Shown piece after piece: positions 8,703 through 16,930 of a stretch of DNA of 64,000 nt. Within the stretch, counting starts at the first letter, position 1. Each line of letters opens with the position of its first letter. Under the pieces are notes generated by a model that made no database searches, was not told where the DNA came from, and saw only the letters and a list, made by a program, of their open reading frames with translations. The stretch lies in assembly GCF_043555875.1 (NCBI RefSeq), contig NZ_JBIGHW010000017.1:12034-76033 (forward strand), given 5' to 3'. The translations under genes were made by a program, and so were the position numbers. This DNA is from Pelomonas margarita. GTDB lineage: Bacteria > Pseudomonadota > Gammaproteobacteria > Burkholderiales > Burkholderiaceae_C.

Positions 8703-9035
8703 GCTTATCCAGCCAGTGCCTTCAGCAGCTTGTTGCGAATGCCGCTCCCCGGAGCCTTAGGTCCGGGCAGCCAAGCTTTGCAATAGCTTGTCGTGAATGC
8801 CGCTCTTCGGACCCTTAGGTCCGGGCGGCCAGGCTTTGCAGTAGCTTGTTGTGAATGCCGCTCTTCGGACCCTTAGGTCCGGGCGGCCAGGCTTTGCAAT
8901 AGCTTGTTGTGAATGCCGCTCTTCGGACCCTTAGGTCCGGGCGGCCAGGCTTTGCAATAGCTTGTCGTGAATGCCGCTCTTCGGACCCTTAGGTCCGGGC
9001 GGCCAGGCTTTGCAATAGCTTGTCGTGAATGCCGC
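8703..9035. repeat. 58-bp tandem array derived from the mpl 3' end
   Basis: Copies start at 8703 (diverged), 8761, 8819, 8877, 8935 and 8993 (partial, the real mpl 3' end), each exactly 58 bases apart. Each inner copy repeats the last mpl codons (GIHDKLLQSLAART), the TAA stop and a CGGACC-TAAG-GGTCCG hairpin whose loop contains the stop. The outermost copy at 8703-8760 differs most and encodes GIRNKLLKALAG plus stop, so it may be the older gene end. 58 is not a multiple of 3, so extra copies are not in frame with mpl. Confidence 0.95.
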
Positions 9036-10440
9036 CAAAACCGCCGTTGCTCATGCACAGCAGATGGTCGCCCGGCTTGGCGGCCTTCATGACGGCGGCC
9101 ACCAGGGCGTCCACATCGGCGCCCACGACGGCTTGCGCGCCCATCGGTGCCAGCGCGTCCTTGGCATCCCAGCTCAGCCCCTGCTGGTTGCAGAAGGCCA
9201 GGTCGGCTTCCTCCAGTGCCCAGGGCAGCTGCGCCTTCATCGTGCCTAGCTTCATCGTGTTGGAGCGCGGCTCGAAGATGGCCAGGATGCGGTCGGCCGG
9301 CGCGATGCGGCGGCGCAGGCCGTTGATGGTGGTGCGGATGGCCGTCGGGTGGTGGGCGAAGTCGTCGTAGACCTTGATGCCGCCGGCCTCGCCGCGCAGC
9401 TCCATGCGGCGGCGCACGTTCTGGAACTCGGCCAGGGCTGCCGCCGACTGCTCCGGAGACACGCCCACATGCTCGGCCGCCGCGATGGCAGCCAGGGCGT
9501 TGAGCTGGTTGTGCTCGCCGATCAGGCTCCACTCGACGCGGGCCACCTTCAGGCTGCCGCGCAGCACGTCGAAGGCCTGCGGCTCGCCGCGGGCGCGCAG
9601 CATGCCGGCTTCTTCCTTCTTGGCGCCGAAGCGCTGCACCTCGCTCCAGCAGCCGCGCGCGATGACGCGCTGCAGTGCCTCCTCGCGGGCGTTGACGACG
9701 AGACGGCCGCTGGCCGGCACCGTGCGCACGAGGTGGTGGAACTGGGTCTCGATGGCGGCCAGGTCCGGGAAGATGTCGGCGTGGTCGTGCTCGAGGTTGT
9801 TCAGGATGGCCGTGCGCGGCCGGTAGTGGACGAACTTGCTGCGCTTGTCGAAGAAGGCGGTGTCGTATTCGTCCGCCTCGATGACGAAGGGACTTGAGGC
9901 CCCCACGCTTGGCCCTGCGGGCACTGCGCTGCCCCCCGAGGGGGCTCTCGCGCCTTGGGACGGCCCGGCGGCGCTCGGGCCCTCGCCCAGCCGCGCCGAC
10001 ACGCCGAAGTTCTGCGGCACGCCGCCGACCAGGAAGCCCGGCTTCTGACCGGCATGTTCCAGGATCCACGCGAGCATGGACGTCGTCGTCGTCTTGCCAT
10101 GCGTGCCGGCGACGGCGAGTGTGTGCCGCCCCTGCAGCACGTTCTCCGCCAGCCACTGCGGGCCCGACACATAGGGCAGGCCGGCATCCAGGATGGCCTC
10201 CATCAGCGGGAAGCGGTCGCCGCGCGTGACGACGTTGCCGATGACGAACACATCCGGCCGGAGTTCCAGCTGCTCGGCGCCGAAGCCTTCGATGAGCTCG
10301 ATGCCCAGCGCCTCCAGCTGCGTACTCATGGGCGGGTAGACGTTGGCGTCACAGCCGGTGACGCGGTGGCCGGCCTCACGCGCCAGCGCCGCGAGGCCGC
10401 CCATGAAGGTGCCGCAGATGCCGAGGATGTGGAGATGCAT
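8989..10440 (-). CDS. mpl: UDP-N-acetylmuramate:L-alanyl-gamma-D-glutamyl-meso-diaminopimelate ligase
   Basis: 483 residues from the ATG at 10440 (MHLHILGICGTFMGGLA). Mpl reattaches recycled murein tripeptide to UDP-MurNAc in the cytoplasm. Mur-ligase features are the N-terminal Rossmann glycine motif ICGTFMGG, the ATP loop AGTHGKTTTTSM (residues 111-122), FVIEADEYDTAFFDKRSKF, NLEHDHADIF, EHNQLNALAAIAAAE, and DDFAHHPTAI in the C-terminal domain. Residues about 155-182 (Gly/Ala/Ser/Pro-rich) are an extra loop encoded by a hairpin repeat (9895-9978). The stop lies inside the 58-bp tandem array. It probably forms an operon with hemL, 31 bases upstream. Confidence 0.95.
   Translation of the reverse strand: MHLHILGICGTFMGGLAALAREAGHRVTGCDANVYPPMSTQLEALGIELIEGFGAEQLELRPDVFVIGNVVTRGDRFPLMEAILDAGLPYVSGPQWLAENVLQGRHTLAVAGTHGKTTTTSMLAWILEHAGQKPGFLVGGVPQNFGVSARLGEGPSAAGPSQGARAPSGGSAVPAGPSVGASSPFVIEADEYDTAFFDKRSKFVHYRPRTAILNNLEHDHADIFPDLAAIETQFHHLVRTVPASGRLVVNAREEALQRVIARGCWSEVQRFGAKKEEAGMLRARGEPQAFDVLRGSLKVARVEWSLIGEHNQLNALAAIAAAEHVGVSPEQSAAALAEFQNVRRRMELRGEAGGIKVYDDFAHHPTAIRTTINGLRRRIAPADRILAIFEPRSNTMKLGTMKAQLPWALEEADLAFCNQQGLSWDAKDALAPMGAQAVVGADVDALVAAVMKAAKPGDHLLCMSNGGFGGIHDKLLQSLAART
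9895..9978. repeat. Hairpin repeat copy inserted in frame within mpl
   Basis: 84 bases (28 codons) interrupt the conserved Mpl segment between FGVSARLG and FVIEADEYD. The insert carries the CCCCCCGAGGGGG hairpin and a GGC-rich tail, the same layout as the gene-border repeats at 13885 and 26800. Its translation is low-complexity (SAAGPSQGARAP and following). Confidence 0.7.
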
Positions 10441-10471
10441 GTCGGGGTCGCTCCCGAGGGAGCGCCTGGGT

Positions 10472-11758
<1,287 letters not shown>

Positions 11759-11776
11759 CGGAAAGGTGTGTTGGGT

Positions 11777-12718
11777 TCAGTGCATGCGCCGGGGCGTCTT
11801 CGGGGACGGTTCGGGCTCGATGTCCTCGAACGCTGCGGGCTCCGCGCCTTCCTCGTCGGCCGGCGGCAGCGCCCAAAAGAAGCGGTCGGGCACGACATTG
11901 CCCATGCCAGGCCGAAAACCTGCGTCCAGGGACTGGTCCAGGAAGGACAGGGCCTCGCTGACAGCCGAGTGCAGCTCGGCACCCACCGACAGCAGGGCGG
12001 CCAGCGCCGCCGCCAGCGTGTCACCCGCGCCGACGAAGGCCGTCTCGAAGCGCTCGAACTTCTCGCCCGTGATGGGGCCTGACGAATTGGCCAGCACGTT
12101 GTCCACGTACTGGTTGGGCAGCTGCATGCCGGTCACCAGCACATGCTGGGCGCCGGACTGCGCGGCGGCCACGGCCAGCTCGCGGGCCGAGGGGCTGCGC
12201 TCGCTGTCCCAGTCGGGCAGCAGGAAGTCGGTCAGCGTCTTGTGGTTGCCCACCAGCACCACGGTTTGCGGCAGGACCAGCTCGCGCAGGGCGTCCAGGT
12301 ATTGCTGCTGCTCGTCTTCGTCGATCCAGGCCACTGACGGCAGGTAGGTCACCAGCGGCACGTCCGGGTAGTCGCTCAACACCTCGGCCACGGCGCTCAC
12401 CGCCTCGGCGTTGCCGAGGAAGCCCACCTTCCAGGCCGTGATGGGCACGTCTTCCAGGATGTGGCGGGCCTGCTCGGCGATGGTGTCGGGGTCGAGGTTG
12501 GCGTGCTCGAACGTCTCGGCCGTGTCGCGCAGCACGACGGCGGTCACGACAGGCAGGCAGTGCGCACCCATGGCCGCGATAGTGGCCACGTCACCGGCCA
12601 GGCCGCCTGCGCCGCTGGCGTCGCTGGCGTTGAAGCTCATGACACAGGCTGGCGGCGGGCTTTCCTGCTCGTCCTGGAGGTCGGCCTCGAGGGCGGGGGG
12701 GAGGGGAGTTGGGCTCAT
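11777..12718 (-). CDS. ThiD-like hydroxymethylpyrimidine/phosphomethylpyrimidine kinase family protein
   Basis: 313 residues from the ATG at 12718. The same frame stays open upstream but that part covers rubredoxin and pilG. It has the ribokinase-fold core: CVMSFNASDASGAGGLAGDVATIAAMGAH near the N-terminus, aligning with the ThiD segment AGTDPSGGAGIQADLKT, and the catalytic anion hole VGAGDTLAAALAALL toward the C-terminus. The IQAD of canonical ThiD, which contacts the pyrimidine, is replaced by LAGD here. There is also an acidic N-terminal extension and an acidic C-terminal tail (ADEEGAEPAAFEDIEPEP). The fold is secure; the thiamine-pathway substrate is less certain. Confidence 0.8.
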   Translation of the reverse strand: MSPTPLPPALEADLQDEQESPPPACVMSFNASDASGAGGLAGDVATIAAMGAHCLPVVTAVVLRDTAETFEHANLDPDTIAEQARHILEDVPITAWKVGFLGNAEAVSAVAEVLSDYPDVPLVTYLPSVAWIDEDEQQQYLDALRELVLPQTVVLVGNHKTLTDFLLPDWDSERSPSARELAVAAAQSGAQHVLVTGMQLPNQYVDNVLANSSGPITGEKFERFETAFVGAGDTLAAALAALLSVGAELHSAVSEALSFLDQSLDAGFRPGMGNVVPDRFFWALPPADEEGAEPAAFEDIEPEPSPKTPRRMH

Positions 12719-12879
12719 GTGGAGTTCTTGGCGAGTGCGGGCGCAAGAGCCGCCGCAAGCGTGGAGTCTGCCGCTAAACGGGCCGTCGCGAGGCCCTGGG
12801 CACAGGCGTTTGCCCTCAGCATTGCGCTCTCGGCCCCTGGCTAGAATGGGTTGATTGTAGTGATCAAAGTCTGAGCAAC

Positions 12880-13053
12880 GTGAGCGAACCCAGTACCTGG
12901 ATGTGCCTGATCTGTGGATGGATCTACGACGAGGAAGCCGGTGATCCGGACCATGGCATTGCGCCGGGAACGAAGTGGGCCGATGTCGACATGAACTGGG
13001 TCTGCCCGGACTGCGGCGCTCGCAAGGAAGACTTCGAGATGGTGCGCATCTGA
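12880..13053 (+). CDS. Rubredoxin
   Basis: 57 residues from a GTG start at 12880. The two iron-binding knuckles are MCLICGWIYDEEAGDP and WVCPDCGARKEDFE, with the four cysteines and typical aromatic residues between them. Rubredoxins are one-electron carriers with a single Fe(Cys)4 centre. It is divergent from the thiD-like gene and 40 bases ahead of pilG. A rubredoxin next to the pilGHIJ cluster is common in beta- and gamma-proteobacteria. Confidence 0.93.
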   Translation: MSEPSTWMCLICGWIYDEEAGDPDHGIAPGTKWADVDMNWVCPDCGARKEDFEMVRI

Positions 13054-13093
13054 CCCGGCTTCGGCCCGAGTCGATGTTCCGAGGAGACCCGGT

Positions 13094-13483
13094 TTGAACG
13101 AGCGAGTTTCTGCTGCAGGGCCGACCCGGGTCCTGGTGATCGACGACAGCAACACCATCCGCCGCAGTGCCGAGATCTTCCTGAAACAGGGGGGGCACGA
13201 GGTGGTGCTGGCGGAGGACGGCTTCGATGCGCTGTCCAAGCTCGGCGATTTCCATCCCGACCTGGTGTTCTGCGACATCCTGATGCCGCGCCTCGATGGC
13301 TACCAGACCTGCGCCATCATCAAGCGCAACCCGCATTTCTCCGGCGTGCCGGTCATCATGTTGTCGTCCAAGGACGGCTTGTTCGACAAGGCGCGCGGCC
13401 GCATGGTGGGGTCGCAGGACTACCTCACCAAGCCGTTCACCAAGGACCAGCTGCTCCAGGCGGTGCTTCAGCACCGGCCCTGA
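13094..13483 (+). CDS. pilG: Twitching motility response regulator PilG
   Basis: 129 residues from a TTG start, with a good GAGGAGA ribosome site 7 bases upstream. It is a single receiver domain: acidic pocket VLVIDDSNTIRR, phosphoacceptor Asp in LVFCDILMPRLDG, Ser of VIMLSSKDG, and Lys of YLTKPFTKDQL. In Pseudomonas, PilG relays phosphate from ChpA to type IV pilus extension. It is the first gene of the Pil-Chp operon here (pilG-pilH-pilI-pilJ-chpA). Confidence 0.93.
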   Translation: MNERVSAAGPTRVLVIDDSNTIRRSAEIFLKQGGHEVVLAEDGFDALSKLGDFHPDLVFCDILMPRLDGYQTCAIIKRNPHFSGVPVIMLSSKDGLFDKARGRMVGSQDYLTKPFTKDQLLQAVLQHRP

Positions 13484-13509
13484 CCAGCGCGTAGAAAAGA
13501 GACCCTGCC

Positions 13510-13875
13510 ATGAGCATCCAAAACATCCTGCTGGTTGACGATTCCAAGACCGAGCTGCACGCGCTGTCGGAGATGCTGATCAAGCGCGGCTACAGCGTGC
13601 GCACCGCCGAGAACGGCGAGGAAGCCATGAAGCGCCTGGCCGAGGCCAAGCCCGACCTGATCCTGATGGACGTCGTCATGCCGGGCCAGAACGGCTTCCA
13701 GCTGACCCGCGCCATCACGCGTGACGAGCGCTACGCCGGCGTGCCGGTCATCATGTGTACGAGCAAGGGCCAGGAGACCGACAAGGTCTGGGGCATGCGC
13801 CAGGGCGCGAGCGACTACGTCGTCAAGCCCGTCAAGGCGGAAGAGCTGCTCGCCAAGATCAAGGCCCTGGGCTGA
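13510..13875 (+). CDS. pilH: Twitching motility response regulator PilH
   Basis: 121 residues, a stand-alone receiver: ILLVDDSKTELHALSEML, phosphoacceptor Asp in LILMDVVMPGQNG, CTSKGQETD and DYVVKPVKAEELL. PilH acts as the second receiver of the Chp system, tuning retraction or serving as a phosphate sink in characterised species. It lies 26 bases after pilG with an AAGAGA-type ribosome site. A hairpin repeat separates it from pilI. Confidence 0.92.
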   Translation: MSIQNILLVDDSKTELHALSEMLIKRGYSVRTAENGEEAMKRLAEAKPDLILMDVVMPGQNGFQLTRAITRDERYAGVPVIMCTSKGQETDKVWGMRQGASDYVVKPVKAEELLAKIKALG

Positions 13876-13884
13876 CATGACGCA

Positions 13885-13957
13885 GCCCCCACGTTCACTT
13901 CGTTCACTGCCCCCCGAGGGGGCGCATCAGCGCCTTCGGGCGGCCGGGCGGCACTGA
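13885..13957. repeat. GC-rich hairpin repeat between pilH and pilI
   Basis: The repeat contains CCCCCACGTTCACTTCG, then a GCCCCC-CGA-GGGGGC hairpin (13909-13923) and a GGCCGGGCGGC tail. It ends one base before the pilI ATG. The first 40 bases are almost identical to the copy at 26800 between pyrR and pyrB. Confidence 0.8.
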
Positions 13958-13958
13958 C

Positions 13959-14489
13959 ATGACGAACAAGACGGCGCTCCGTGAACTGCAGCAGCGCCTG
14001 GCCGAGCGCATGCAGGCCGCGCGTGACACCACGCTCATCGCGAACTGGCTGGCCGTCGAGTGCGCCGGTGTGGGCCTGCTGTTCTCGCTGAAGCAGGCCA
14101 GCGAGATCTTTGCGCCGGTGCCCATCAAGGCGGTGCCCTACGCCAAGCCCTGGTTGGCGGGCGTCGCCAACCTGCGTGGCGGTCTGTTCACGGTGGTGGA
14201 CCTGGCTGTCTACCTCGGGCTGCGCGAGCCGTCACCCGGCCGCCAGGCCTCGGCCCAGACGCGGCTGGTGTCGCTGAACGCCGAGCTGAACCTCAATTGC
14301 GCGCTGCTGGTCGACCGCCTGGCCGGCCTGCGCAGCGACGAGCAACTGCCGCTCGCGGCCGAGCAGCCGGCCGGCCCGCTGCCTCGTTTTGCCGGCGCGT
14401 TGCGCCGCGACGAGGCCGGCCGCCATTGGCAAGAAATCAATCTGGAAGCGTTGTCAAGGCAGGAGAACTTCCTGCACATCGTGGCGTGA
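13959..14489 (+). CDS. pilI: CheW-like adaptor PilI
   Basis: 176 residues with one CheW domain: ECAGVGLLFSLKQASEIFAPV, VPYAKPWLAGVANLRGGLFTVVDLAVYLGL (the conserved N-L-R-G-x turn), and ALLVDRLAGLRS. PilI couples the receptor PilJ to the kinase ChpA at the inner membrane. The hairpin repeat directly upstream may affect its translation; no clear ribosome site is visible just before the ATG. Confidence 0.9.
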   Translation: MTNKTALRELQQRLAERMQAARDTTLIANWLAVECAGVGLLFSLKQASEIFAPVPIKAVPYAKPWLAGVANLRGGLFTVVDLAVYLGLREPSPGRQASAQTRLVSLNAELNLNCALLVDRLAGLRSDEQLPLAAEQPAGPLPRFAGALRRDEAGRHWQEINLEALSRQENFLHIVA

Positions 14490-14557
14490 TGCGCGCTTCC
14501 TAGGTCCATGACCCGCGCGGGAACGTGGGTCCATACACATTGAAGGACGAGGGTGAG

Positions 14558-16930
14558 ATGAGTCTGTTGGACAAGATCAGGGGAAAGTCCGAGGCCGACG
14601 AGTCGTCGCTGGCTGCACCGGCCGAGGCTGCCGATACGACGTTCGACTCGCGCGGGGCCGGCTTTGACGGCACCCGTCCTGCCGATTCCACGCTGGCCGG
14701 CGTCGAGATGCCGCGCCCCGAGACCCTCGTGCGGGCAGAGCCTGCCTCCATCATTTCGCAGGCGGTGCCGACCGAGCCGGGGCCCAACAGCGAGTTCGCG
14801 GCCAGCACCATCAACTTCGCACCCTCCACGCAGGCGGCCGATCCGACGCTGCTGGCCGCGCCGCCAGCGGCCCTGTCGGCCTCTGCCAAGCTGGCCGACC
14901 TGTTCGGTCGCCACCGCCAGCGCGTGCTGACGGGCCTGGTGGCCCTGGGCCTGCTGGGCACGGCGGCCTCGGTGAGCCTGGTGCTCGTCAGCTCCAACCG
15001 CAGCGCGGCGCAGGTGCGTGCGGCCGGTCAGGCGCTGATGCATTCGCAGCGCATGGCCAAGTCCGTGTCTGCCGCGCTGGTGGGCAACCAGGCCGCGTTC
15101 GCGGAACTGCGTGAATCGGTCAGCACGCTGAGCACCGTGGTGGGCAGCCTGCGTACCGGCGAGGGTGATCTGGCGATCGCTCCGGCCGCCGTGCAGCCCA
15201 CGCTGGAGCAGCTCAAGCCGCTGGTCGAACGCGCCGAGAAGAACGGCAAGATCGTGCAGGGCCAGGAAAAGATCCTGACCCAGGTGGGCTCTGCGCTGCG
15301 CGCCATCAACCGCCAGTCCAGCGACCTGCTGGAAAGCGCCGAGGCCGTGTCGTCCCAGGCGCTGCAGATCGGCGCGTCGGCCGGTGAGGTGTCGGCGGTC
15401 GGTCAGCTGGTGATGCTGACCCAGCGCATCGGCAAGAGCGCCAACGAGTTCCTGACGCAGGAAGGCGTGAGCCCCGAGGCCGTGTTCCTGCTCGGCAAGG
15501 ACTTGAATTCCTTCAAGCTCGTCACCGAGGCGCTGATCAACGGCAGCCCCGAGCTGCGCCTGAACGCCGCGCGCGATGCGCAGCTGAAAGAGCGCCTGCA
15601 GACCCTGCTCAAGCAGTACGAGCAGACCCGCACGCAGGCGTCGGCCATTCTGAGCAACCTGCAGGGCCTGGTGTCGGCGCGTGAGGCGCAGACGGCCATC
15701 CTGGGCGACTCCGAGCCGCTGCGCAAAGGCCTGGAGCAGGCCGCAGCCGAGCTGGAGAAGTCCGGCGGCGCCGGCTGGGGCCTGGGCCTGACGCTGATTG
15801 CCTCGCTGATGGCGCTGGTGGCCGGTGCGGTCGGTTTCCTGCGCCTGTACCTGGCCGACCAGGCCGGTCGTGCCGAGCTGGCCGAGGCGCAGCGTCGCGA
15901 AGCGGAAGCGCAGGAGCAGGAGGCCAAGCGCGTCAACGACGCCAACCAGGCCGCCATTCTGCGGCTGATGAACGAGCTGTCCTCGGTCGCTGAAGGTGAC
16001 CTGACGCAGCAGGCCACGGTGACGGAAGACATCACCGGCGCCATCGCCGACTCCGTGAACTACACGGTGGAGGAGCTGCGCAACCTGGTGGGCCAGGTGC
16101 AGGCCACGGCAGCCCGCGTGACGGACACCACCGGCGCGGTGGACCAGACGTCCACCGACCTGCTGGCTGCGTCCAAGGAACAGCTGCACGAGATCCGTGC
16201 CACCGGCGAGGCCGTGCTGGGCATGGCGAGCCGCATTACCGAGGTGTCCGCGCAGGCGCAGACCACCGCCGAGGTGGCGCGCAAGAGCCGGGAAGTGGCC
16301 GAGCAGGGCCTGTCCGCGATGCAGAACAACATCGCCGGTATGAACACCATCCGCGACTCCATCCAGGAAACCTCCAAGCGCATCAAGCGCCTGGGCGAGT
16401 CGTCGCAGGAGATCGGCGAGATCACGGAGCTGATCTCGGACATTACCGAGCAGACCAACGTGCTGGCGCTGAACGCGGCCATCCAGGCGGCGTCCGCTGG
16501 TGAAGCGGGTCGCGGCTTCTCGGTGGTGGCGGAAGAAGTGCAGCGCCTGGCCGAACGCTCCGGCGACGCGACGCGCCGCATTGCCGCGCTGGTCAAGACC
16601 ATTCAGACCGACACCCATGACGCCGTGGCCGCCATGGAGCGCTCGACGCGCGGCGTGGTGGAAGGTACGCAGCTGTCCGACGCGGCCGGCCGCGCGCTGG
16701 AAGACATCGACAACGTGTCCCGCCAGCTGGACGGGCTCATCGTGCGCATCTCCTCGCAGGCGCAACAGGAAGCCATGCACGCCAACGAGGTGGCATCCAA
16801 CATCCAGCACATCTTTGCCGTGACCGAGCAGACGTCCGAGGGCACGCGCTCCACCGCGCAAATGGTGCATGAGCTGTCGCGCTCTGCCGAAGCGCTGCGC
16901 ACCTCCGTGGCCCGATTCAAGGTCGCTTGA
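14558..16930 (+). CDS. pilJ: Type IV pilus methyl-accepting chemoreceptor PilJ
   Basis: 790 residues from the ATG at 14558 (MSLLDKIRGKSEADE), preceded by GAGGGTGAG; a GTG at 14525 is a weaker start. Layout: a roughly 125-residue cytoplasmic N-terminal extension, membrane helix 1 (VLTGLVALGLLGTAASVSLVLV), a periplasmic PilJ-type helical sensor, helix 2 (LGLTLIASLMALVAGAVGFL), a HAMP-like linker (LMNELSSVAEGDLTQQATV) and the signalling hairpin TEQTNVLALNAAIQAASAGEAGRGF. It signals to ChpA through PilI. Confidence 0.93.
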   Translation: MSLLDKIRGKSEADESSLAAPAEAADTTFDSRGAGFDGTRPADSTLAGVEMPRPETLVRAEPASIISQAVPTEPGPNSEFAASTINFAPSTQAADPTLLAAPPAALSASAKLADLFGRHRQRVLTGLVALGLLGTAASVSLVLVSSNRSAAQVRAAGQALMHSQRMAKSVSAALVGNQAAFAELRESVSTLSTVVGSLRTGEGDLAIAPAAVQPTLEQLKPLVERAEKNGKIVQGQEKILTQVGSALRAINRQSSDLLESAEAVSSQALQIGASAGEVSAVGQLVMLTQRIGKSANEFLTQEGVSPEAVFLLGKDLNSFKLVTEALINGSPELRLNAARDAQLKERLQTLLKQYEQTRTQASAILSNLQGLVSAREAQTAILGDSEPLRKGLEQAAAELEKSGGAGWGLGLTLIASLMALVAGAVGFLRLYLADQAGRAELAEAQRREAEAQEQEAKRVNDANQAAILRLMNELSSVAEGDLTQQATVTEDITGAIADSVNYTVEELRNLVGQVQATAARVTDTTGAVDQTSTDLLAASKEQLHEIRATGEAVLGMASRITEVSAQAQTTAEVARKSREVAEQGLSAMQNNIAGMNTIRDSIQETSKRIKRLGESSQEIGEITELISDITEQTNVLALNAAIQAASAGEAGRGFSVVAEEVQRLAERSGDATRRIAALVKTIQTDTHDAVAAMERSTRGVVEGTQLSDAAGRALEDIDNVSRQLDGLIVRISSQAQQEAMHANEVASNIQHIFAVTEQTSEGTRSTAQMVHELSRSAEALRTSVARFKVA

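Noticed and set aside
8703..9035. 58-bp repeats considered as a CRISPR array
   Set aside because: The copies are directly adjacent with no unique spacers, and they derive from the mpl coding end.
14210..16870. Long open frame on the minus strand opposite pilI-pilJ
   Set aside because: It is Arg/His/Gly-rich without any family motif and lies opposite two certain genes; high GC alone keeps such frames open.
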